Shown piece by piece: positions 22,568 through 33,579 of a stretch of 64,000 nucleotides of DNA. Every line of letters begins with the position of its first letter. Positions within the stretch are counted from its first letter, which is position 1. Source of the DNA: Fragilariopsis cylindrus CCMP1102 (lineage: Eukaryota > Bacillariophyta > Bacillariophyceae > Bacillariales > Bacillariaceae); assembly GCA_900095095.1 (NCBI GenBank), contig FMBT01000319.1:124001-188000 (forward strand), written 5' to 3'. A program made the translations under genes and the position numbers. Under the pieces are notes generated by a model. That model ran no database searches, was not told where the DNA came from, and was given only the letters and a program-made list of their open reading frames with translations.

Positions 22568-23354
22568 ATGAAGACCTGCATCATTACTCTATCGATTTTT
22601 GTGCTGACACTGTCCAAGACAGATGCGTTTATGAAGCATGGGATCCAACGAGCAGCAGCACCAGTAGTATTGACATCTTCTACCGATACTTTCGCGGATG
22701 CGAATACGAATAATGTGGCGTCATTATCTTGTGCTTCAAGACTTAACATGGTCGCAGATAGTGAACAACAACAAGGTACTACTATCATTGATAAAGACTT
22801 TCGCTTGGCTGGAATATTTTTGGTTATAGGTCTACTATTAGATACTATTCCGTATTTGCAACTTACCGTGGGACCATTAATAACAGTGTTGGGAGTTTTG
22901 TTCTTAGTACAAACGTTTCGATTAAACTTTGTTTGTGACAGCGATTCCTTTTCATTGCAAGATTCGTCTCAGGAATCGGGAGAGAATATTGTTGTTGGTG
23001 GTGAAAATAAATGGATGTACGATTCTTTTGTAAATTATGATTTTTTCCCAAAGGGATGGGTTGACCAACCGCAGGGACCTATCCTCGTTTATTTCAAGGA
23101 GACGCAGACTCCAAAAGGTGAGAAATCGTATATCTAATCAATAACACATCTTGTTTTGTTTGTCTTATATAAAATTCGATTCGATTCTCATCAAATAATA
23201 ATAAACATTTTTCCCTCACACTGAAATGAAATAAATCATATATTTACTGCGAGCAGATAAGTGGAGTGAGGGCCCTGGAAAATCAGCTAATTCGGAAGAG
23301 GCTGTCGCAAAGGGTGCTGTGCAAGGACAGGTGGTAAGAACTTTCACTACCTAA
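22568..23354 (+). CDS. Plastid-targeted membrane protein, DUF3119-like
   Basis: About 215 residues in two exons, 22568-23117 and 23257-23354 (intron GTGAGA...CAG, phase 1). The leader MKTCIITLSIFVLTLSKTDA|FMKHGIQR is a signal peptide with Phe at +1, so plastid import is expected; I chose this ATG because it places the hydrophobic core at the N-terminus, but an in-frame ATG at 22502 would add 22 residues. Two adjacent membrane segments follow (FRLAGIFLVIGLLLDTI and LTVGPLITVLGVLFLVQTF), then a conserved soluble part (NYDFFPKGWVDQPQGPILVY, FKETQTP). Across the splice it continues DKWSEGPGKSANSEEAVAKG. This layout recalls the DUF3119 family of cyanobacteria and plastids, from memory only. A further donor-like GTAAGA at about 23334 leaves open a third exon. 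Confidence 0.75.
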
Positions 23355-23889
23355 TTTTTCGGTGGCTTTGTATGACAATAGTTATTTGCATGAATCAAAA
23401 AAAATCTAAAGTAATTTTCCGTGATATTTTCTTATGATCTCTCAATATATTATTCAATTTGTTAATATTATTATCTCGCTGTACTTGTGTATTATCTTTT
23501 GAAGCACTTTTTCCCAGCACTGTGCAATGTAAAACAATTGCGTGCGGAATGGCAAAAACAGAATTGTTCCAAACTGTGATAACTTTATCTCTGAGGTAAC
23601 GAATGTATACAGTGCAGATCATGGGTAACACATCAAACAGACGAACCCTACTAGATGCAGATCCTTCAAATAAAATAGTAAAAGTTGGAAAACAAATCAT
23701 TATTTGCTTCATTATTTATATAAAATTCTAATACAATCGGGTGATACATGGTTAGAATGCACTTATTTCGGTGCAATTTGATGCAAAATGATACAGTAAC
23801 GTTAGTATTCAAAATTACAGTAATCGACAATTTTAACCTTATTTAAGATTAATTATGTACTAGTATTATTCAAATATATGTAAGATTTT
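23355..23889. other. Convergent intergenic region
   Basis: About 535 bp of AT-rich sequence between the 3' ends of the DUF3119-like gene (+) and the Trx-TrxR gene (-). The frame open at 23395-23712 (-) is not supported. Confidence 0.5.
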
Positions 23890-26168
23890 TCACATTTCCG
23901 CTCCAAAACTTTCTCGAACGCCTTGAACACGACCACCAACATCTTCGTAAGCGTTGTAACCAACATCAGAATCACTACTAGATGCATCGTTCATTTCAGA
24001 AAGTTCTCGCAAAAGTTCGGCTTCCATTTCAGCCTCCTCGTTACCTAATCCTTCCTCACTTAAATATCGTTCTGCATCTAGAGCAGCTGCAGCCCCACTT
24101 CCAGCTGAAGTAATTGCTTGACGATAAACAGCATCCGACACATCCCCAGCCGCGTAGATACCTTGGACGGATGTCTTACTACTGTATCCAGCAGTCTTAA
24201 CGTATCCTTTATGATCCGGGTCAAACTCAACAACTCCATCCAAAAATCCAGTGTTTGGCGAATGTCCAATAGCAACAAAGACAGCGTCACAGTCTACCTT
24301 TCTTTGTTCCCCCGTCAGAGCATCCTTCAACACAGCACCAGAAACGACCTCGTCGGCATCGACAGTGACAGAGCTATCGTCCAGATCAATTTCCTCCCCT
24401 TCGTCGACTTCGTTATCGAGACTGGGTAGTGATTTCCCCTCGATTCTCTCGAGTACAGTATTCCACTGGATCTCGATTATAGGATGGTTCATGACTCGAT
24501 CTGCCAAAACTTTACTAGCCCGAAAGCTATCTCGTCGATGAATTAAGGTAACTTTTTTTGAAGTTCTCGCTAATACCAATGCATCTTCCATTGCGGTATC
24601 TCCACCGCCAACTACCAACACGTGTTTACCGGAAAACAAAAAGCCATCACAAGTGGCACACGATGAGACACCACCACCTCTCAACTCAAATTCCCCTGGA
24701 ATTCCGAGCCATTTGCTATCAGCCCCCGTCGCCACAATGATGGAATGAGCTTCTATAGATCCGGTGGAATTCCCATAAACTTTCAGAGGACGGGACGAGG
24801 CATCAATTCTGGTCACTAAATCTTCTTCGAAAACGGCTCCAAACTGTATCGCTTGGGCGCGCATCGACGCGATAACTGCTGGGCCAGTAAAATTGTGTAA
24901 CCCTGGATAGTTCTCAACGTCAACACCTTTTCCTTGCAGCTGACCCCCCATACTTGGCGCTATGACCAATGGTGATAGACCAGCACGAGCAGCATAAATG
25001 GCAGAGGCCATGCCCGCAGGGCCGCCACCTACAATAATTACCTTTTCGGGAAATCCGTTAGAAATCCATCGGCTGGGATTTTCTTCCAAGCAATCCTCTT
25101 CCTCACAGTCTTCTTCTTCGATTTCTTCATCTCGTTCATTATCCTCGCGTTTTTCCAATTCCTCGAGCAATTGTTCTTTTGTTGCTAAATGTAAATTTGG
25201 AGATTTTGTTTTAGTGTTACTACCGCCGGTAGGTGGCGATTGTTGACCATTACTTTTCTTCTCATTATTGTTGGGAGCAGACGAAGACGACGAATCTTCA
25301 GGTTGAGGTTCAAATAATTTTTTGGTTACCGGCTTTTGCTTGTATTTTTTCTTCAATTTGTGGGCTAAATTCTGGGCTGCCGGTCCTTGACAATACACCG
25401 TCTTTTTCTTTTTCAAGTCTGTGCATTTACTATATACGGATTCGATGTCTGATGCCGTTTTGCTAGGGTCAACTTCTGAATAAAATGCTTTTAAGTCATC
25501 CAATTCTAGTTTTAAATTTTCGCTCTCAGCTTGACGAATTGCCTTTTCGGTATATTGCCGCAAAGGTCCTTCTCCAATACCACCCTTTTCTTCTTGGATT
25601 TTTCTCCCTCCTAGGAACCACTGAAAGGTAGGTAAGCTTTGAATGCGATAGCGACTAGACAATTCTTGTTGGGCATTTGTATCGATCTTAACAAACACAG
25701 CCTTGCCAATCAGTTCTTTGGCGACTTTTACGTAAATAGGCGCCATCATTCTACATGGTCCACAACCATCCGAATAAAAATCAACAACCACAGGTAATCC
25801 AGTTTCGGTAGAATGTTTTTCTAACAGGCGATCAAATTCTGTGTTCGTTCAAGTTTGTATTTTTATTAATGTTTGTGGGTGTATGTGGGGGAGAGAGAGA
25901 GAGGGGGGGGGGGGGGGTTCAATTTTTTTGAATGTGTGTATGTATGAGAGGGAGAGGGAGACAGAGTGAATGAGTGAATGAAACTGTGTTGTTGCCTATG
26001 AAAGCACAAATCATAAAAATCGTCATGGTTATTCAATTCACACGACGTACCATGAGCAGAACGAATGCTTCGTACGACAGGACGAGCGTTTGCTACCGGG
26101 AGCGAAAGTAGCAAACTTGCCACAATAACAAGCAGTCCAATCGTCATCGATCTCGCAATTGTGATCAT
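23890..26168 (-). CDS. Thioredoxin-thioredoxin reductase fusion with signal peptide
   Basis: Two exons, 26051-26168 and 23890-25838 (phase-1 intron, GTACGT...CACAG), give 688 residues. Exon 1 is a signal peptide (MITIARSMTIGLLVIVASLLLSLPVANA|RPV); the junction reads RSAHEFDRLLEKHS, leading into thioredoxin. The Trx domain (about 45-140) has CGPC at about 65-68, preceded by Gly instead of the usual Trp, and the cis-Pro motif SLPTF. A 160-residue linker contains a Lys-rich segment with two Cys and a Glu-rich stretch. NADPH-dependent TrxR follows: FAD site GGGPAGMASAIYAARAG (about 310), redox CATC (about 433-436), NADP site GGGDTAMEDALVLAR (about 450) and GIYAAGDVSDAVYRQAITSA. The order is the reverse of plant NTRC (TrxR then Trx). 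The leader lacks the plastid Phe, so the ER, the secretory route or the periplastid space is more likely than the stroma. Confidence 0.9.
25888..25917. repeat. GA microsatellite and 15-base G run inside the Trx-TrxR intron
   Basis: A short GA run is followed by 15 consecutive G at 25903-25917, broken from the GA run only by single bases. On the transcribed strand this is a CT/C-rich tract upstream of the acceptor, like a long pyrimidine tract. Base count in such a run is unreliable. Confidence 0.85.
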
Positions 26169-26870
26169 CTTAATACTTGTGTGCTATAACGATACCTATT
26201 TGATCTTCTTCTATTGTTGTCGACTATTTAATGTATTTGAATAAAAGTATGTGAAATGAGCTCTTTTCGACTTTCGCTCACAGAATACTTAAAAATTGAA
26301 AATGTACGAATTGAGAATTAAATTTGTCGACGACGGACAGGCGGTATCGTAGAAATACATTGCTTGTACTACTACTAGTAGTAAATGAACTGTACGTACA
26401 ATCAAACATTCTAATTAAATAGAATAGCTAGCTCACCCACTAACTTACGTACACTATTTGTCATCAATATTATAATAACAGGAGACTAAGTCTTTAGTTT
26501 ATATGCTATTTTGATTATTCTTTGCTTAATCCTCCTCTCTTGTACAACCTAGTGACATGTCACAATCCGGCTCTACATTCGATCATTCAGTCGCACCTCC
26601 ATATATAGTAGAAGATTCCATACTGGACCAAATTTAGGCACTATACTATGCCAGTATTTTTGTTATACTTATTGGAGCAACAGTAATGGTAGATGTAGCC
26701 AGTTACTTTCTTTCATCGTGGTCATGCATGGTGACGATGGATATATGTGAGTGATGTGATGTGATGTGTGTTACAAAGAACAAACGTATCTGTACCAAAC
26801 AGTGCTACCACAAAATCTAACGGTGCTTCTCGTGGTTCGAATTAAGAAATTGCATCATGCACTTTCTCTT
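26169..26870. other. Intergenic region
   Basis: About 700 bp between the start of the Trx-TrxR gene and the 3' end of MutS2, so it should hold the former's promoter. It has a short CTACTACTAGTAG-type palindrome near 26370 and TGATG repeats near 26750-26765. No gene is supported. Confidence 0.5.
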
Positions 26871-29800
26871 CTATAGTTCGATTCGAGTGAAAGCATCGCC
26901 ACCATCGCTCATGTCGGCAGGTGCCCACTTTTTGATCAGTCGTTTTTCCGTTTTCAACCAATCCCTCAGTCTCGATTTTAAAACTCCACCACTTCCGTGA
27001 CCATGAAGGATATACACAGATCTATTTCCGTTCAGATTGCATTGACCAATTTTCCTCGTCACCTCCTCCAAGGCGCCTTCCAAATTACATCCACGAACAT
27101 CAACCGTATTCCCATCAGTTCGCATTGCAAGAGAGGTACTCGCTTTCTTGGTTCCTACTTGCAACGAGCTATTTCCTCCTTTCGCTTCGCTCTTTAACGC
27201 TTTTTCGACCGACTTTGACATGCCTGGTGATTTGCGGCCGCTCGCAGCTGTCCGTTTGGACTCAATTCCATCTACAGTCAATACCTTAGACAACTCAGTA
27301 TGCTTGAGCTTCACGGAAAGGCCCGAAACAATAACTTGGACTTGCTTACCTGCATCTTTGATTACTGTTGCTTCTCGACCGAAAAGATTCCCAGGTTTAC
27401 ATACTTGCAATTTGTCTCCATCGTTCAATAATGGTCGATTTCTGATTTCTGCTAACGGCACAAGTTCTTCTATTGCTTCTTTCATAGCTTTAGCCGCATT
27501 TTTCTTTTTCTTGAGGACACTAGGAACGTTCTCAGCTTCATTGATAGCATCCCGTTTGACAAATTTGATTGACTCCCAGCTCTGGGTAATAACCTTTCGT
27601 GACGGATCTGACTTCAGTTTGTCAAGAATGTCCTCCAGAATCTGCTCCTTTTCTTCTAACTTCTTAGCAAACTTCCTAGCCTCATCTCTGCGTGCTGTCA
27701 ACATTTTCTTTTCCATCTGAATGAACTTCTCTTTCATTATATATTCCATCGCTCCGATTTCTTTTTTCCTTTCTTCGATTTCGACAACTTGCTCGTCAAT
27801 TAATAATTTTTGGTCCTCCAAATCGCTAATTAAATCTCCCATTTGTCGCGTTTCAGAATCCAAAAGTTCGCTAGCTCTGTCAAGTACAGTCTGTGGAAGT
27901 TGTAGACGTTCGGCAACGGCAAGAGCGTAAGATTCTCCTACTACTCCCGGTAATAATTTGTAGGTAGGGCGCCCACCAACAAACTGCATACCACCCACTG
28001 AAAATCGATCATCAGATGATGCCAATTGTTTCAATGCCATGTAGTGGGTTGTTATGACCACCCTACATCCTGTATCTAGTAAAGCTTCTAAGAGAGCTTG
28101 CGCTATTGCAACCCCTTGATTGGGATCTGTACCAGAACCAAGTTCGTCCATAAGGACCAACGAGTTTTTCCCGTTCCCGCCCTTGGTAAGCGCTAGAACT
28201 TCTCTACATATATACATATGGCCAGAGAACGTAGAAAGGTCGCTGTCAACGCTTTGGATGTCACCGATGTCAGCTAATACAGGATCGAAAAAGTCGACGC
28301 GTGGCAGGTAGACTCCATCCATATCACCGTGTTCAGCAGGAATGGGAATCCCACTTCGCGACATTAGAGCTAACAAACCCAACAGTTTTAATATTAACGT
28401 CTTACCGCCTGAATTTGGTCCTGTTAAGACAAGTCCTTGCTTTCCATCAACGCCCAATGATATGTCACTACCTACAACTTTCTCCATCTTTCTCAGCAAC
28501 AAGACCGGGTGCTTGGCATTGCGTAGGGATATAATACCCTCGTCTTGTACATCAGGAATGACTCCCTCCAACCGCTGCCCTAACGTATATCGAGCAACGC
28601 ATAGATCTAATTGTGCAACGGCTTGGACCGAGGCCCGTAGGTCTCTTTGATTGTTCCAAACTTGTTCTGTTAGCAATCTCCACACACGAGCCTCTTCTGC
28701 CTCCAAGTCGCGTTCCACAACACGAAGATCATTTGTGGGACCGACTATTTCACTCGGCTCCACATACACGGTCTTGCCTGATCTACTAGAATCATGTACA
28801 ATGCCCAAAGCGGATGCGTATTTTGGATTTATGGGAAGTACAAGACGACCAGCACCATTCGACGAGGCAACCTCCGAGATCAATGGTCCTCCACTTTCCA
28901 GAGCAAGTTTGGATTTAATAGATGGTAGCTGAACTATGCTATCTAATGTTTGCAATATATCCGCTTTCATTGTACGGACCTTCGCCCGAAGTTGACCCAA
29001 GAAAGGAAACGTCTTTCCGGAGAGTTTACCCTCATCATCGAATGCTTCTTCTAACAAATTTTGCAGTGTAGTATTTAGTTTGATACCGTCAACAATATGT
29101 GGAATTTCAACAAACAATGCTGAAGATGACGGAGATGACGAAAGGTTTTCCTCTCCTTCTCGTCGACTATCTGTCATTTCGGATGTTGCCACGTCATCTA
29201 TGATGCGTTCCAGTCCACGAGACCAAAGTTGCAGGTCTTCCATAGCGTTAATCATTGTAGAAATTTCGAGAATGTCTGGTCCCTCCTTTATTGTATATGA
29301 AAAAAGAAGAATAAAGAAAAGGTGAGTGTTATCATTTCATTTAGGAGAATTTATAATACACAACACAACGCAGCACAACAGGACGGAGCACAACACAAAA
29401 CTCATTTCATTTGTTGTTGTTTGTTGTTATGTCCAACGTAACGTAACGTAACGTACTAACACTTCACCATCCTCTGATATTATTTTCAAAATCGACTCAA
29501 TATCGAAAGATAGTCCTTCTAACGGAGGAGGGTTTCCCTGCCCAATGGTAACTTGGATTCCATGTCGATTTTTATAGTAAGCGCCACGCAAGTTCGCTGT
29601 GGTGGTCTCAGTGCTAAGCAAATGTTGCATTTCAAGCACCGCTTTATAACGTTTTCTTGTTCGTGGGGATTGTTGGCAATGAGGGATTGTACTTCTTGAT
29701 CTTGTTCTTGCTGCGGTAGGTGATGCGTTTGAACGGCCGCCTCGTCAACCATTTGTCTAGCCGGCAATGTAAAGCATTCCCGTCGAAGAGCACCCAAAAT

Positions 29801-29887
29801 CATTGGAAAATCTAATGTATCGACACTTCTTTGGAATAAATCGAGTTCTTGCTCTTCAAATGCCGATGTCGATGATGATGGTGGTAG

Positions 29888-29925
<38 letters not shown>

Positions 29926-30466
29926 GTCCCGTTTCTGTCGATGCTGGTAATATGGAAGTTTTAGATGACGCTAATAAAAGTCCATCTCCCCTACGTTGCT
30001 GTTTGGATGACCACCAATTATTATTTTGTTTATTGCCGTTTTTTTCCTCGTCGTCAACGAAACTTTTCGGTGTCCGAAACGAAGGGTCCGACGAGCTATC
30101 CCAAGAGTCTCGTTGTAAAGGTTGTCTCATGAGAGAATATCCATCCCTTCCAGCTCGAGCATTATCATTCGGCTTGAAAGTTTCGTAGGTATTATTGGTG
30201 GTGTCGTGACTATCAGTATTGCTAGCAATACTGATAGCAGCGCGGGAAGGATCGTAATTTCCCGTAATTCGATGCCGTCGTCGTTCTTGTGCAAATCCAT
30301 TCCGATGTCTTGGCGGTGAAAAAAAATCGGCTTTCTTTATCACAAACGACTGACAACTTTGCTGCGAAGAAACAACGAACGTTAAGATGAAGAGGGAAAT
30401 CTTAATGATCGACGATAACGTAAACAATTCTGATGTTATCGTTGAAGAACTGCTTTTTCGGTCCAT
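26871..30466 (-). CDS. MUTS2: MutS2 ATPase with C-terminal Smr domain, plastid-type leader
   Basis: Bacterial MutS2 binds branched DNA or collided ribosomes rather than mismatches; eukaryotic copies are usually plastid proteins. Two exons, 29457-30466 and 26871-29285, flank an intron with GTACGT donor and AAAG acceptor; the junction reads GEVL|EGPDILEISTM. The leader (MDRKSSSS... FILTFVVSSQQSCQS|FVI) is a signal peptide with Phe at +1. A low-complexity Ser-rich stretch precedes the family start LDFPMILGALRREC. In exon 2 are MutS core and lever helices, Walker A GPNSGGKT, Walker B LVLMDELGSGTDP, ITTHYMALK, a long coiled coil, and the Smr domain VDVRGCNLEGAL... LHGHGSGGVLKSRLRDWL. The frame changes near 29640-29647 (one missing base restores AVLEMQHLLSTE). 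An in-frame ATG at 30541 is possible, but the signal peptide favours 30466. Confidence 0.9.
29886..29921 (-). repeat. Coding trinucleotide repeat (poly-Ser) in MutS2
   Basis: A GAT run on + encodes about 12 consecutive Ser in the leader region of the MutS2 protein, upstream of the conserved core. Confidence 0.8.
30210..30237. repeat. Perfect 28-bp palindrome inside the MutS2 coding exon
   Basis: The half-site CTATCAGTATTGCT is followed directly by its exact reverse complement. It encodes the SIASNTDS part of the leader, and both strands therefore encode the same eight-residue word in one frame. It lies outside the conserved core. Confidence 0.9.
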
Positions 30467-30541
30467 TCTTCGTCGTGAATAGTCGTACTTGTTTTGAATA
30501 AAAAGTTCACTTTGCTCTGTTGATAGAATGATACTGTGCAT

Positions 30542-30817
30542 ACCTGAGCAGTATTTGAGTACAATATGTTTTGTTGGATGATACTACTTTTTGATGATTG
30601 GGTTGAGTTTTTTTTTTTTTTTGAAAAAAGAAATTTTCTGACGACGAGATTTCTTTCTGTGGCGTTTCTCTCATGTTTATTAGTACCGTTCTTGCTCTCC
30701 AATACATTTTTTCGGTACAGTAAATAAAAGGGGCAATTTTCTATTTCTTGATAAGGGGGAGTGAAATAAGTAAATATAATCCGGCTTTCCATTAAAATTT
30801 AATGAAAAAAAATCGAC
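30542..30817. other. Intergenic region between MutS2 and tRNA-Asn
   Basis: About 280 bp including a T-rich tract at about 30609-30622. Reading on the minus strand, the tRNA lies upstream of MutS2 in the same orientation. The A-run just 3' of the tRNA on + (T-run in the transcript, about 30805-30812) can serve as the Pol III terminator. Confidence 0.5.
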
Positions 30818-30889
30818 GGACGATACCGGGGTCGAACCGGTGGCCTTGCGATTAACAGTCGCACGCTCTACCAACTGAGCTAATCATCC
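30818..30889 (-). tRNA. trnN-GUU: tRNA-Asn (anticodon GTT)
   Basis: The minus strand folds as a standard 72-nt cloverleaf: acceptor GGATGAT paired with ATCGTCC, D arm GCTC/GAGC with A box TAGCTCAGTTGG, anticodon stem TGCGA/TCGCA with loop CTGTTAA (anticodon GTT), variable AGGCC, and T arm ACCGG/CCGGT with loop TTCGACC. There is no intron. A T-run follows at the 3' end. Confidence 0.95.
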
Positions 30890-31081
30890 TTGCTTTTTCA
30901 GAGCTGTGATTGGTGCCAGATTTGAAAAATTATTAATTATATACTTATCTTGTGGTTCGAACCTCGCGATTAACAGTCGCACGCTCTACCAACTGAGCTA
31001 ATCATCCTTGCTTTTTCAGAGCTATGATTGATGCCAGAACTGAAACATCTTTGGTATATATACTTATCTTGTGGTTCGAAT
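30848..31081. repeat. Imperfect tandem duplication, about 118-bp unit, carrying the tRNA 5' half
   Basis: The sequence from the tRNA anticodon arm through its 5' end and about 75 bp of 5' flank is repeated once: GCGATTAACAG recurs at 30848 and 30966, and CTTATCTTGTGGTTCGA at about 30944 and 31063. The copies differ by several substitutions and one or two gaps, so the event is not brand new. Confidence 0.85.
30966..31007 (-). pseudogene. Truncated tRNA-Asn copy (5' half)
   Basis: It has the acceptor 5' strand, D arm and anticodon arm, identical to the intact tRNA-Asn, then leaves the tRNA sequence. What follows on the minus strand is GAGGTTCGAACC, which looks like a B box but belongs to the repeated flank. 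With A- and B-box-like words it might be transcribed, but it cannot fold as a tRNA because no 3' acceptor strand is present. Confidence 0.8.
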
Positions 31082-32305
31082 GTTGAATGAGATAAAAAAT
31101 ACTTAAATAGAATAAACTGGGACGTCCCAGTTTAAAAATCAGCTTAATCTGAAATAATGTATTTGGTTACCATTAATTTCATAATTTTTTGAATGTAGAA
31201 GACAATCAAACAATCTACATACATCTGTGTTCAATGGATATCACAACCATGTCCATCATAGAGTCAACAAAAGAAAGGAAGGTGGTGCCACCATTAAACC
31301 AAAACATGATGCTCATTGTCTGTTGAGTAAGCTAGCATAAGTGCATAGTAAGAAGTGCATATGTCATACAACATACACTGTACTACACGCTGGTGATCAT
31401 GGCCTCATATCTCATTATACTCCTAGCCTCGCTTTTTGCACTACTGCTATAGCTAGCTATATATCATCTTGTACAGTTCAAGATTTTCAGGAAGATTACC
31501 TGCACTACTACAATGTTCAATTTAATTTGTCTTGTCAAACAACATCAGATCATCAACCATGACATTACATTTTTTCCATATCATTGCGACAATGATAAAA
31601 AAAGCACCATATCAAAAAACTAAAGATGACACTGTTAGAACATAAGAAGTTCACTGTTCGCCACTTTACAAATCAATCACAGGAAGAATATGATTGAGAC
31701 ACGTCCCCACATACAGTAGATTGATTTGATAATTTGATTAGATTCTACTCATTTTAAATATCCCAGACGTTGACCAATCCGCGCCCTATTTTCCGAGGAT
31801 TACCAAAGAACTTCAACACCTGATTTTACTGAGAATTCTTTCCATAGAAGATTTTTTGATAGTTTGTTGTTGCTTGCATGATGTTTCCATATACAGGGGG
31901 TATCTGCACATGGGGGTTGTACTTACTTATTATTATCTTATAGTAGCTGCCTCTTTGCTCCTCACAGCCTTAAAAAGGCTTGCAAGTCAATGGTAAACCC
32001 GCCACTGTTCTACACTACTACACTGTATTGATTAAGTGAGGACAAGATCTCATTGTCAATAGATATCAAAAAAACAATTGTTTGCAATTTTTATACAACA
32101 CAAAAGCAGTCTTTTGCGCGGTTTGTATGCGGTATGTGCAATTTTATACACGAATATTTGTCTTGTGAACTTCTTCACCAAAAGCACCTCTTCTTGAGAT
32201 CTTCCAATGGAACGTTATTATTGATCTCCAATCAATAACACAACCCTGTTTGAATTCTATTATATTATCTTTTAACAGTAATAAAAGATAGATGTTCTCA
32301 TGACC

Positions 32306-32379
32306 TGTAAATGTGTCTAGCTACCTAAGTTCACTAGACTGAAGACTTCTATGCTATTAACGTATGTAAATAGTGTTTA
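32306..32379 (+). repeat. Dispersed 74-bp repeat, copy 3
   Basis: Reverse-complement match to 10187-10260 with three mismatches in 74 positions. Begins TGTAAATGTGTCTAGCTACC and ends GTAAATAGTGTTTA. Confidence 0.8.
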
Positions 32380-32595
32380 CTTGAGGTGTAGCTTAGTTGC
32401 TCAATAGTGGTGTTATATATGGTCAGTCCTTGGTCAGTCCTGTACAAGTCTACTTGTACTAGTGTTTATTCACTAATGACTCTGTCTTACCTCTACACTT
32501 TACAATCTACATTTTACCGTACACGACTAGTTTTTTTTAGAAATCCTAAATCTTGTGACTGTAGCGTACGATTCTTCATTTTTGGAATCACCCAC

Positions 32596-32619
32596 CACAC
32601 ACACACACACACACACACA
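32596..32619. repeat. CA microsatellite
   Basis: Twelve CA dinucleotides in a row, intergenic. Confidence 0.9.
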
Positions 32620-33579
32620 TCATTATTGATTGTGGACTGAACTGAAACTTCAAAATTCAAGTTTTTGTGTTCCAATCAATCTTCTCCTTCTTTTTTATGA
32701 CAATTTTAATGCGTGAGTAACAACATAACGTAACACAACACAACACAAGTACAAACTCGAAAAGGCAAAAATTTGGCACATCTTCAGAGGTATATGAGAG
32801 AAGAAATAAAGATCAAATTGTAGGACAAGAGTTAAAATAACAGTACGGTATTGTCACTTATCATTCTATTGGTAAATACTATAGTCATTTTTTTCTGGAG
32901 CAGTCCGTAGAGGGGGGAGCCCATTTCAATGTCCATTGGAGTAATCTTGGATCAATTTGGTAGGAATGTTTCCTTCTACGTGGAGTATCATTGGTCCCCC
33001 AAAAGCAATAGCCACCGCACCTCCATGACGCTGGGGCAGCTGATCATCTCTATTATCCTCACACGATTTTGATATCATTGATTTATCTTAAGTACAAGGC
33101 CAATCGATTGATTGATCGATCAGTTGTTGTTTTCGAAACAAGGTACAAGAACAATATGACGCTCACTGATAGAATAGCAAGATTATCTGCAATCACTGTA
33201 TTTTTGTCAGAAAGCTTGATGCTAAATGAGAAATGAGGTTTCCTTATTTTATACCATTACGCTACGAAAGCAGCATAAATACCAGAATCAGAAGAGTTGG
33301 CTGGATGGTTTTTCTTCTTGAATCATCACGGAAACAATAGAACGAGCATGGGATATTTTCGCTACTGTAAAAGCGAGAGTACAAAGATAAATGTATGCAT
33401 CCAAGAAGTCATAGCACCTATTAATAATTTTGTGCGGCCTATATTTTTTGAACCGTACTATATATACATATAAGAACTTGACTTGTAATCCAGCTTAATA
33501 TAATACGCCACTATTCTGATTCTTATTTACATTATTATTTTCATTCAATATTCACATTCAATATTCACATTTATCATGG

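Larger units (their letters stand above)
31082..33579. other. Long intergenic region
   Basis: About 2.5 kb without a supported gene. It contains a dispersed-repeat copy (32306-32379), a CA microsatellite (32596-32619) and a small AGCCTTAAAAAGGCT hairpin near 31970. Open frames at 31341-31562, 32053-32238 and 32407-32640 on + lack family features. Confidence 0.55.

Noticed and set aside
30436-30792. 118-codon open frame on - next to the tRNA
   Set aside because: Overlaps the MutS2 start in another frame and includes a T-tract; no family similarity.
30966-31007. Second functional tRNA-Asn gene
   Set aside because: The 3' half, including the acceptor 3' strand, is missing; only a truncated copy is present.
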